The translations under genes were made by a program, and so were the position numbers. The notes below the pieces were generated by a model, which searched no databases, was not told where the DNA came from, and was given only the letters and a program-made list of their open reading frames with translations. DNA of 17,609 nt from Spirochaetia bacterium (GTDB lineage: Bacteria > Spirochaetota > Spirochaetia > PWKH01), in contig SKXS01000087.1 in assembly GCA_007128345.1 (NCBI GenBank), positions 1 to 17,609 on the forward strand. The letters run 5' to 3'. Positions 7,994 through 15,080 of this stretch are shown here, piece after piece (the stretch's first letter is position 1; every line of letters begins with the position of its first letter).

Positions 7994-9933
7994 TCGATGA
8001 TTCTCCTATTGGTCTTTCTCTTTTCTATGCGCAGCCCGATGGTATTGGTCCATTGCTCCCCCGGTTCGAGCTGCACCTGCCAGAACGGCCTGAAGACCGT
8101 ATGCTGGTAAATATCCTCCTCACCATACTGGGTTCGTATGGTGGTGCTGTAGTGATCGGTAAGAATCAGAAATCGGTTCTTTGCGTAGATGCCGATATGC
8201 GTCCCGTTGACCAAGTCATGAATCATCAGGTAGCGCACATTTGCCATCCGCTCATCCGTATCAAGACGCTTCACCGATGTTGAATCAATGGAATGTATAT
8301 CCACAAAGTCGGGACCCTCATACCCGAAGGAAAGGTTCATTTCACAGGTGAAGCAGCATGACACACTGGTCTCGCCAGTATTTTCCAGCACGTAGTATGC
8401 CTCGATTGAGTTGGACTTAAAGCGGTAGGATTTCTCCAGTGAAAGTTCAGCTGACTCACGGGTAAACGGCAGGGCGCAGTCGCAGCTGAAAGCAAGGGAC
8501 TTCATATCATCATCATAGGTGCTGGTGATATAGGGGACGTGCTCAAAATTTGCACACAGCTGTTCATCGTACTTGGCGGCGATCTTCGCCTGGGGTTCAG
8601 TGAAGAAGAGATCGGTAAAACAGCCCTGGTGGACATGCGTGCGGTAGGGGTTTTCTGAGACTAGGCATTGGTCGGTACTGCTTCCGGTGAACGTGTCAAT
8701 GTAATTCCAGGAACTGATGAGGTAGTCCAGTTCCCTGATAGAGCCGCCCTTCGTGTCGATAAGCGCGGTAATGTGCTTCCCCCGGTACACATACTCATCC
8801 AGGCCGTCATAATCGAAATCGCACACATTCAGCGACGTGACGAAGACGCCCCGCTCCCGGGTAATCTTCTCGGCTTCTATCAGGTGGCGGTTCTGCTCCT
8901 TTCGCAGCAGATTCCGGTAAATCCCGCCTGTGCTTCCCGGCCAGAAGTAGTGGCTGCTCTGCGCCTTCATGAGCTCCTGGTCAGCCGATTTTCTGCGCGA
9001 CTTGTCCTTCTTGATCCCCAGGATCAGCTTCTGAAGATAGTAGATCCTGCAGTATACATGGTATGCCTCGGGATAGGTGCTCAGCACCTCGTGGAAATCT
9101 GCAGGTATGCCCGTAATCCTGGACCTGTGGTACCATCCTGACTGGAGATATCCACGGGTCTTCGCCGCCGAACGCACTGCGTTTCTCGGCAAAATCAGGC
9201 TGACGTTGTACTGCTTCAGGTGGGTAAACAGGTCATCAAGGTACTCAACCATGCTGCCCGGATCCTTGAGCATGAACGAGCTGACCATATCATCCGCGTG
9301 GATAAGCAGGCACATACGGCTGCTTTCGGTTTCACGGAAGGCGAGGTCAACCGCCCCTGCCACAGCATGGCTCTCTTTCGAAGGAATCATGGCGCTTATG
9401 CGCGAGGAAGCAGGAAGGATTGTGATTCTCCTGCCTACATCCACCATGATGTAGGGTTCGTACCACTTATTATGTCGCTTGGCAAACTGCTCTTCATCCG
9501 GGTCGTAGAGAATGACATACTCAATATCGCTGCTGTTGAGAGTGGTAACCATGCTTGACTGCCAGAGCTGCTCAGCTGACACTGCCCCTGCAGGCTTCTT
9601 CCCGAACCGACGCCTCAGAAAGGTGTTCATCTTCTCGATCTGCAGCCCCCGATCCTTGATGGGTATCAGCGGAAACGGCGGATCGTAGAATCCTCCGGTA
9701 AGCAGCTCCAGCTGTTCCCGCTTCACCAGATCAGATATGAGCATATTTATTTCTGGATACGTATGCTCAATCCAATCGAAGATGGGACCTGAGAGCGCCA
9801 TGGAGAGTTTGATGTGACGGTTCGCATAGAGGTAGGTAAGGACGGGACGATAGCAGTGATAGAGGGCAAATTCATGCTCCTCCTTCGGGGTGCCGAGGGG
9901 TTTGCTGTGCAGAAGACAGATACTCAGTTCCAT
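7990..9933 (-). CDS. GH57-like 4-alpha-glucanotransferase/amylase homologue (DUF1925-DUF1926 type)
   Basis: Protein of 647 residues resembling over its full length the GH57 4-alpha-glucanotransferases of Thermococcus type, which rearrange alpha-1,4-glucans. Evidence by region: YRPVLTYL and LSGPIFDWIE (28-56), GGFYDP (80-85, the usual GFYEP), GAVSAEQLWQ (116-125, the region carrying the catalytic Glu, here Glu121), and IHADD (211-215, the region carrying the acid/base Asp). In the middle domain comes KAQSSHYFWPGSTGGIYRN, and at the start of the C-terminal beta domain DFDYDGLDEY and KGGSIRELDY. The first GH57 region, normally H-x-H-Q-P, reads LLHSKPLG, and GEKFG after the Asp is lost, so activity or specificity may differ. 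No signal peptide is seen, so cytoplasmic. The start lies 9 bp after rnfB with a close AGGAG; the stop overlaps prfB. Confidence 0.8.
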   Translation of the reverse strand: MELSICLLHSKPLGTPKEEHEFALYHCYRPVLTYLYANRHIKLSMALSGPIFDWIEHTYPEINMLISDLVKREQLELLTGGFYDPPFPLIPIKDRGLQIEKMNTFLRRRFGKKPAGAVSAEQLWQSSMVTTLNSSDIEYVILYDPDEEQFAKRHNKWYEPYIMVDVGRRITILPASSRISAMIPSKESHAVAGAVDLAFRETESSRMCLLIHADDMVSSFMLKDPGSMVEYLDDLFTHLKQYNVSLILPRNAVRSAAKTRGYLQSGWYHRSRITGIPADFHEVLSTYPEAYHVYCRIYYLQKLILGIKKDKSRRKSADQELMKAQSSHYFWPGSTGGIYRNLLRKEQNRHLIEAEKITRERGVFVTSLNVCDFDYDGLDEYVYRGKHITALIDTKGGSIRELDYLISSWNYIDTFTGSSTDQCLVSENPYRTHVHQGCFTDLFFTEPQAKIAAKYDEQLCANFEHVPYITSTYDDDMKSLAFSCDCALPFTRESAELSLEKSYRFKSNSIEAYYVLENTGETSVSCCFTCEMNLSFGYEGPDFVDIHSIDSTSVKRLDTDERMANVRYLMIHDLVNGTHIGIYAKNRFLILTDHYSTTIRTQYGEEDIYQHTVFRPFWQVQLEPGEQWTNTIGLRIEKRKTNRRIIE

Positions 9934-9942
9934 ATCTCCTGA

Positions 9943-10746
9943 TTACTCGATCATCCTGATAGATTTCGGGGGGCACGCCTCTGCCGCACCTTCCCGTTGA
10001 GAGTACTGCCTGTCATACTGTGCGCTGGCAAGGTTGTTATCCACTTTGAATCCGCCGTCCTCAAATTTCTTTTCGCAGATTCTGCATCCGATGCAGCCGA
10101 CGCTGCAGTACTTTCTCACCATGGCTCCCTTGTCGGGGGAGTTGCATGCCACATACCAGTCGCTGTCGTGGGGAACCATCTGCATAACCTTGGTGGGGCA
10201 TACCTCCACGCACTTCTCGCAGGCGATGCAGATGTTCCGGTCTACATGGATTCTTCCGTCCTCACGCTTCGTGATGGCGCTGACCGGGCATATACGAATA
10301 CAGCTGCCCAGTGCAAGGCACCCATATTTGCAGGTATCTGCTCCGCTGAAGTAGATGAAGGCGGCATTGCAGTCCTCAATTCCCTCATAGCGGAAGTCGC
10401 TTGACCTGGTCTCCTCATTGCCCCAGCAGTGCACCAAGGCAACCTGTTTAATTGCGGAAAAGTCGATCTCCTGCCCCATGATGCGTGCAAGCGCTTCAGC
10501 GGTATCCTTCCCTCCGGGACTGCACAGGGTTAGCTCTTCCGCATTATCTACGATGGCTTCCGCGTATGCGGCACATCCCGCATATCCGCAGGCGCCGCAG
10601 TTGATGCCTGGAAGTGATTCTTCCACGGAGGATATGCGTTTATCCTTCTTGACGCTCAGCTTCAGTGAAGCCACGGCCAGGCCGATGCCCAGCAGGGCCC
10701 CGAGGAGTGCAATTGAAAGGAATGCATAGAATACGTTCATCAGCAT
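9943..10746 (-). CDS. rnfB: Rnf complex electron transport protein RnfB
   Basis: Iron-sulfur subunit that accepts electrons from ferredoxin and feeds the membrane part of the Rnf complex. It has 267 residues. An N-terminal membrane helix (5-27) is followed by the RnfB-specific cluster motif CGACGYAGC at 50-58 with Cys75. Next are two ferredoxin-like 4Fe-4S motifs: Cys139, 143, 149, 153 and Cys173, 176, 179, 183. Cys126 is an additional Cys in EDCNAAF. A C-terminal extension adds Cys214, 218, 221, 224 and a distant CPP at 258, consistent with a further cluster. E. coli RnfB (RsxB) is about 192 residues, so this is the longer form known from other anaerobes. The ATG at 10744-10746 follows rnfA by 12 bp. 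MLMN gives two Met choices two codons apart. Confidence 0.95.
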   Translation of the reverse strand: MLMNVFYAFLSIALLGALLGIGLAVASLKLSVKKDKRISSVEESLPGINCGACGYAGCAAYAEAIVDNAEELTLCSPGGKDTAEALARIMGQEIDFSAIKQVALVHCWGNEETRSSDFRYEGIEDCNAAFIYFSGADTCKYGCLALGSCIRICPVSAITKREDGRIHVDRNICIACEKCVEVCPTKVMQMVPHDSDWYVACNSPDKGAMVRKYCSVGCIGCRICEKKFEDGGFKVDNNLASAQYDRQYSQREGAAEACPPKSIRMIE

Positions 10747-10758
10747 ATCGTTCAGTCC

Positions 10759-11349
10759 TTATCCTAAGAGGTTTGTCAGGAGCACCCGGTCGAAGGCCAT
10801 GAATGCCAGCGCCATGAGTCCCGCCGATATAAACGCCATCGGCACGCCCCTAAAGGGCTTGGGAACATATTCCAGGTCCATGCGCTCCCTGATGTTTGCC
10901 ATGAGTACAATTGCCAGCATAAACCCCAGCCCGGCGGCAATCCCCCCGGTAAAGCTTTCCAGGATGGAATAGTTGCTGGTGATGTTCATCAGGGCGATGC
11001 CCAGAACCGCGCAGTTCGTGGTGATCAGAGGCAGAAAAATACCCAGCGCCTTGTACAAAGGAGCCGATATCTTCTGAATGATCATTTCCACAAGCTGAAC
11101 AAGGGATGCGATGACCAGGATGAAGGCAATCGTCTGGAGATAGACAAGATCAAGGGGAATGAGCACATAGGTATACACAAGCCAGGTCACCACTGATGCA
11201 ATGGACATGACGAAGGTGACAGCGAATCCCATGCCGACAGCGGACTCGGTGTTTTTTGACACCCCGATGAACGGACAGAGTCCCAGAAAATGGGTAAGGA
11301 TCAGGTTGCTGATGAATATGTAGGTGATGAGAATGCCTAGGTAATTCAT
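10759..11349 (-). CDS. rnfA: Rnf complex membrane subunit RnfA
   Basis: Integral membrane subunit of 196 residues with about six transmembrane helices, homologous to NqrE. The two half-repeat motifs with the conserved Cys are visible: LGLCPFIGVS with Cys25 and TTNCAVLG with Cys113. In the Rnf and Nqr complexes these Cys residues, with those of the sister subunit RnfE, hold an iron-sulfur cluster within the membrane. The family length (about 193) is matched. The start overlaps the rnfE stop by 4 bp (11346-11349, ATGA), so translation is probably coupled. The order C-D-G-E-A-B is the usual order of clostridial-type rnf operons. RnfA versus RnfE was decided by LGLCPFIGVS near residue 25 and the absence of the N-terminal extension seen in RnfE. 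Confidence 0.95.
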   Translation of the reverse strand: MNYLGILITYIFISNLILTHFLGLCPFIGVSKNTESAVGMGFAVTFVMSIASVVTWLVYTYVLIPLDLVYLQTIAFILVIASLVQLVEMIIQKISAPLYKALGIFLPLITTNCAVLGIALMNITSNYSILESFTGGIAAGLGFMLAIVLMANIRERMDLEYVPKPFRGVPMAFISAGLMALAFMAFDRVLLTNLLG

Positions 11350-11972
11350 ATGCGTACCCTCTCCTTTCTGTCTGTGAGCCAGTTGAAGAACGCCTTGAGC
11401 AGTCCCATGACTAAAAGCGCCCCGGCGGCTAGAGCCAGGATCCTGGCTGGAAAGTTGTTCAATACGGGTATTCTGATTACTCCGTCGAAATTACCCACGG
11501 GAAACAGCGTAATCGACCCCGATCCGAAAAATTCCCGTACTAAGGCGATCAAGGAAAGCCCCAAGGTGAATCCAATGCCCATGCCGAGGGCATCAAGCAC
11601 CGAGTTCTTCAGGGTGTTCCTGCTTGCAAACGCTTCAGCCCGTCCGAGGATGATGCAGTTTACCACGATGAGGGGGACAAATACCCCGAGGCTAGCGAAG
11701 AGCGACGGCATGAACGCCTCCATCACCATCTCAACGATGGTCACGAACGAGGCGATGATGACGATGTACGAAGGGATCCGCACCTTGGGCGGGATGAAGT
11801 TCTTCAGCAGCGAGACAAAGATATTCGATCCTAAGAGCACGAAGATGACCCCCGCTCCCATACCCAGGGCGTTGACCACCATGCTCGATACGCCCAGTGC
11901 CGGGCAGAGACCCAGGAGGAGCACAAAAATCGGATTGTCCCTGAAAATTCCTTTCGTCAGTTCATGATTCAT
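11346..11972 (-). CDS. rnfE: Rnf complex membrane subunit RnfE
   Basis: Integral membrane subunit of 208 residues, sister of RnfA and homologous to NqrD. The N-terminus TKGIFRDNPIFVLLLGLCPALGVSS is typical of RnfE, with Cys23. The second half carries VVNCIILGRAEAFASRN with Cys106. These two Cys and those of RnfA are expected to ligate the shared membrane iron-sulfur cluster. About six helices are visible, ending with LALAAGALLVMGLLKAFF and a basic tail (DRKERVRI). The start follows rnfG by 3 bp, with GGGAGG just upstream inside the rnfG end. The stop is fused to the rnfA start. It helps carry electrons across the membrane during ferredoxin:NAD+ oxidoreduction coupled to Na+ or H+ export. Confidence 0.95.
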   Translation of the reverse strand: MNHELTKGIFRDNPIFVLLLGLCPALGVSSMVVNALGMGAGVIFVLLGSNIFVSLLKNFIPPKVRIPSYIVIIASFVTIVEMVMEAFMPSLFASLGVFVPLIVVNCIILGRAEAFASRNTLKNSVLDALGMGIGFTLGLSLIALVREFFGSGSITLFPVGNFDGVIRIPVLNNFPARILALAAGALLVMGLLKAFFNWLTDRKERVRI

Positions 11973-11975
11973 ATC

Positions 11976-12524
11976 CTACCTCCCCAGCTTCCGGACAAAC
12001 TCGGACCCGTTTTGGAGGGCCCTTGCTATGCCGATGAAGGTGATCGTTGATCCGCTGATCGAGTCCGCCTGCTCAGCGCTGAGCTGGCCGGAGCGCTGCG
12101 GGATCGGGTCCTCTGCGCCCTTCCCGGTGAATTTCTCCATGTATGCGGGATCCTCGGCCTGCTTGCCGAGTCCCGGGGTTTCAGCGTTCTCCATGAGTCT
12201 CGCATCCAGAAGCTTCCCGTTGGACAGATAGCCGGCTATGATCTGCATGGGTCCCCCGTAGCCGTCAGCCTTGATCCTGATGACATACCCCGCGACCTCT
12301 CCATTTTCCAGCAGGTCGTAGACAAAAGAGACTTCCTCGTAGTCCTGTTCATGCTGCGGCCCCACCTCATAAGCTCCCGAGACCTCCTGGAGCGCTTCCA
12401 GGATGAGCTGCTCCCGGTACGCCTCGATTCTCGGCTGGGTGAGCATGTTTATGAAGCCGAGGGATATAGCCGCTATCGCGCAGATGAGGGCCAGCTTCAA
12501 ACCGGGTATCACTATCTGCTTCAT
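11976..12524 (-). CDS. rnfG: Rnf complex FMN-binding subunit RnfG
   Basis: Subunit of 182 residues anchored by one N-terminal helix (about 8-28, LKLALICAIAAISLGFINML), with the rest outside the cytoplasm. It is an FMN-binding domain protein homologous to NqrC. The flavin attachment region reads DSISGSTIT at 154-162. The commoner form is D-x-x-S/T-G-A-T, so the Ala is replaced by Ser159 and the acceptor Thr should be Thr160 or Thr162. FMN is normally attached by the ApbE flavin transferase; no apbE is visible here. GYGGPMQIIAGY and ENAETPGLGKQ are characteristic RnfG sequences. The start overlaps the rnfD stop by 4 bp. Family length is met and no truncation is seen. Confidence 0.94.
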   Translation of the reverse strand: MKQIVIPGLKLALICAIAAISLGFINMLTQPRIEAYREQLILEALQEVSGAYEVGPQHEQDYEEVSFVYDLLENGEVAGYVIRIKADGYGGPMQIIAGYLSNGKLLDARLMENAETPGLGKQAEDPAYMEKFTGKGAEDPIPQRSGQLSAEQADSISGSTITFIGIARALQNGSEFVRKLGR

Positions 12525-13615
12525 GCGCTTCCCCTCCTCGCAGCTGTTCCGTACACCTTGGGCTGCATATACCGGTTGATCATGGGTACGAAGATATTCA
12601 TGATGATAATTGCCATGGATACGCCCTCCGGCAGTGAACCGTAGACCCTGATGAGGAAAGTCAGCATGCCGGCTCCGATGCCGTAGACGATCATTCCCTT
12701 CCTGGTGACCGGTGAAGTCACCATGTCCGTGGCCATGAACAGCGCCCCCAGCATGAGCCCGCCGCTGAGCACGTGAAATGCTGCATCACCGCTGAAGAGT
12801 CCCTGGCCGAACCTCAGCCCGTCAAATGCCCAGATGAGCAGGGCAAAGGAGAGAATGTAGGTCACCGGTATCTCCCAGGTAATGATGTTTTTTGCCAGCA
12901 GGTAGATGCCTCCTATGATCAGCAGCACTGCTGAAACCTCCCCGATGGACCCGGGCACGTTCCCTACCGCGAGATCAACGGTATAGGCAGATATGCGCAT
13001 CTGCATCACCCGGTCAAACCAGGAGGATATCTGCTGTCCGATAGCGCTTGCGGGATACTCGTGATAGCGCAGCATGCCGACAGCGCTTGATGCTTCGCCG
13101 GAAAAATCCATGAGCAGGGTCTTGAGGCTTCCCAAGACCGTTGCCGATGAGACCCCGTCTGCGGCCTGGATGGTCCGTGGAAGCTTCCAGGCGTTCATGC
13201 CGCTGGTCCAGGAGAAGAAGACAAAGACCCGTCCCGCGAGAGCAGGATTCATCCAGTTTGCCCCAAGCCCCCCGAATGCCCACTTAACTACCAGGATAGC
13301 GAACGCCGACGCAGCCACGGGTATGAACAGGGGCACCAGCGGCGGCATGTTGTATCCGATAAGAAGCCCCGTGAGAAATGCGCTTCCGTCGCTTACGGTA
13401 CTTCGCTTCATGCTCCGCGCAGCCAGATACTCGAAGCCGACGGCAGACGCTATGGAGACTGCGATGACCAGAAGGGAACGGATACCGAATACCCAGATTC
13501 CCCAGATCCCTGCGGGCATAAGGGCGATGCTCACCTGCCACATGATGGAGCTCGTGGAATCCCTGTGCCGTATCTGCGGAGAGCTCTCCACGAGAAAAAG
13601 GTTCTGTTCACTCAT
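12521..13615 (-). CDS. rnfD: Rnf complex membrane subunit RnfD
   Basis: Integral membrane flavoprotein of 364 residues, homologous to NqrB. The ATG at 13613-13615 is chosen because it overlaps the rnfC stop as ATGA and gives the family N-terminus (SSPQIRHRDSTSSIMW). The frame stays open 30 codons upstream to 13705, inside rnfC. About eight or nine hydrophobic helices are visible. The motif GGLGANWMNPALAGRVF (115-131) is diagnostic. The covalent FMN site reads DGVSSAT at 153-159, with Thr159 the expected acceptor; the more usual G before Ala is Ser157 here. A second Rnf/Nqr signature, VTSPVTRKGMIVYGIGAG, lies near the C-terminus. RnfD is the main ion-translocating candidate of the complex. Confidence 0.95.
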   Translation of the reverse strand: MSEQNLFLVESSPQIRHRDSTSSIMWQVSIALMPAGIWGIWVFGIRSLLVIAVSIASAVGFEYLAARSMKRSTVSDGSAFLTGLLIGYNMPPLVPLFIPVAASAFAILVVKWAFGGLGANWMNPALAGRVFVFFSWTSGMNAWKLPRTIQAADGVSSATVLGSLKTLLMDFSGEASSAVGMLRYHEYPASAIGQQISSWFDRVMQMRISAYTVDLAVGNVPGSIGEVSAVLLIIGGIYLLAKNIITWEIPVTYILSFALLIWAFDGLRFGQGLFSGDAAFHVLSGGLMLGALFMATDMVTSPVTRKGMIVYGIGAGMLTFLIRVYGSLPEGVSMAIIIMNIFVPMINRYMQPKVYGTAARRGSA

Positions 13616-14937
13616 GACTGTTTTTTCCTCAGCATCAGTTTGCCCCAGCGCATGCCCTGGACCAGGGGTATCTTGGCTACACAGATGTACGAACAGCAGC
13701 CGCACTCCTTGCAGTCCAGCAGGAAGCGCTGCTTCGCTTCATCGTAGTTTCCATGATCTATCAGCTTGTAGAGCTTAGTGGGATTAAGCCCCATGGGGCA
13801 TGCCTGTACGCACCGCCCGCATGATATGCACGGGGTCCGGGATGCCTGGTTCACCTGGTGTTTTGTCAAAGCCAGGATGCCCGAGGTGCCCTTCATCACC
13901 GGAGTGCTGAGGTCGTAGATGGAAAAGCCCATCATCGGGCCGCCTATGACCACCTTGTCAGGGGGGGAGCTGAATCCCCCGGCATGCTCAATCACATGGC
14001 TGATGGGTGTCCCCACCTTCACCAGCACGTTCTTCGGGTCTGATGCGGCCTCTCCGGAGATAGTGAGCACCCGCTCCATCAGCGGTTTTCCCATACGCAG
14101 GGCTTCATAGACGGCTAAGGCGGTCCCCACGTTGCTCACCACGGCTCCGATGTCTATGGGCAGTCCGCCTGAGGGAACCTCCCGCTTGAGCAGCGCCTCG
14201 ATAAGCTGCTTCTCATCTCCCTGTGGATAGCGCACCTTGAGGGAGCGCACGGTTAAGGGAAGCCTGCGGCTGCTGACCGCCTGCGTCATCGCCTGCAGGG
14301 ACTCGGGCTTGTTTGATTCAATCCCGATGATCACCTCTCTAGCCCCTATCATCTTCTGTATGTACATTGCACCTGAAAGCACGTCATCGGTGCGCTCGAT
14401 CATAAGGCGATTGTCCGCGTTCAGATAGGGCTCGCATTCAACCCCGTTGATAATGAGGTACTCCGCCTGCTTGCCCTTGGGTATCATGAACTTCACGTGG
14501 GCAGGGAAGGCAGCTCCTCCCATGCCGACAATCCCGGCTTCCTGCACACGGGAGATCATCTCCTTGGGATCCATGGAAGCGCAGGCATCCTCGCCCATGT
14601 CAGTCCCGGACCAGGAAGACCCGGGATCAGCCTCAATGACTGCGGCGGGGGAAGCAAATCCGGCGGGCAAGTATACGCTGCGGATCTCCTTCACCTTCCC
14701 TCCCATGGGGGTATGCACATGGGCCGAGATGAATCCTGCTGATTCACCGATCTTATCTCCCGGCTTCACTTCATCGCCTGGAGAAACCAGGGGCTTGGCT
14801 GGGGCGCCGAGATGATGGGCAAAAGGAATAATCAGGGTTTCAGGATCCGGGCAGCGGGAGATCGGCTCACCCCTGCTGAGGGATTTTTTCTCTGGAGGAT
14901 GGACCCCTCCTCTCCTGAAGGTCAGAAGTCTGGCCAT
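13612..14937 (-). CDS. rnfC: Rnf complex subunit RnfC
   Basis: Peripheral subunit of 441 residues that exchanges electrons with NAD(H). The start is the ATG at 14935-14937 (MARLLTFRRGGVHPPEKKS), matching the family N-terminus; the frame continues 26 codons upstream to 15015, but that extension crosses the promoter and lacks similarity. GAAGGAGA lies about 10 bp upstream. Domains: RnfC N-terminal barrel (1-100), Rossmann-like FMN/NADH part with GMGGAAFPAHVKF (138-150) and NGVECEPYLNAD (164-175), then an SLBB-like segment, then two 4Fe-4S motifs, Cys370/373/376/380 and Cys409/412/415/419. The second motif ends CV instead of the common CP. It is the first gene of the operon and directly follows a strong promoter candidate. 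Confidence 0.95.
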   Translation of the reverse strand: MARLLTFRRGGVHPPEKKSLSRGEPISRCPDPETLIIPFAHHLGAPAKPLVSPGDEVKPGDKIGESAGFISAHVHTPMGGKVKEIRSVYLPAGFASPAAVIEADPGSSWSGTDMGEDACASMDPKEMISRVQEAGIVGMGGAAFPAHVKFMIPKGKQAEYLIINGVECEPYLNADNRLMIERTDDVLSGAMYIQKMIGAREVIIGIESNKPESLQAMTQAVSSRRLPLTVRSLKVRYPQGDEKQLIEALLKREVPSGGLPIDIGAVVSNVGTALAVYEALRMGKPLMERVLTISGEAASDPKNVLVKVGTPISHVIEHAGGFSSPPDKVVIGGPMMGFSIYDLSTPVMKGTSGILALTKHQVNQASRTPCISCGRCVQACPMGLNPTKLYKLIDHGNYDEAKQRFLLDCKECGCCSYICVAKIPLVQGMRWGKLMLRKKQS

Positions 14938-14976
14938 GTACGGTGCATCTCCTTCGTATGGTGTACTCAATAGGTC
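14938..14976 (-). other. 5' leader of the rnf operon with ribosome binding site
   Basis: If transcription begins about 7 bp after the -10 box, the leader is about 33 nt. It carries GAAGGAGA at 14948-14955, a strong Shine-Dalgarno element. An out-of-frame ATG follows it at once (ATGCACCGT), 10 bp before the rnfC ATG. No riboswitch-like fold is visible in so short a leader. Confidence 0.55.
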
Positions 14977-15005
14977 ATTATAAACATTGTACTGCCCTCT
15001 GTAAA
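14977..15005 (-). promoter_or_regulatory. Sigma70-type promoter for the rnf operon
   Basis: On the minus strand: TTTACA (15000-15005), a 17-bp spacer, then TATAAT (14977-14982), a perfect -10 box and a near-consensus -35 box. The distance to the rnfC ATG (about 40 bp) and the strong ribosome binding site fit. The rest of the 143-bp divergent gap (14938-15080) is AT-rich. It contains TATAGT (15046-15051) as a possible -10 for the plus-strand gene, but I find no convincing -35 for it. Confidence 0.75.
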
Positions 15006-15080
15006 CAACATGCACTATGCTGTATACAAATCATCAGAAATAATCTATAGTCAAAAAAAAGAGCAAGTGAAGCACTGGTA

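Noticed and set aside
7519..8283. Plus-strand open frame of 254 codons across prfB and the GH57-like gene
   Set aside because: It spans two well-supported minus-strand genes and shows no motif; a by-product of the codon bias of those genes.
11350..11967. Plus-strand open frame of 205 codons exactly opposite rnfE
   Set aside because: Mirror of a conserved membrane protein gene; low-complexity composition.
13074..13778. Plus-strand open frame of 234 codons opposite rnfD and rnfC
   Set aside because: Antisense shadow over conserved Rnf sequence.
14938..15014. rnfC N-terminal extension to 15015
   Set aside because: It would run through the -10/-35 boxes and does not match the RnfC N-terminus; the ATG at 14937 does.
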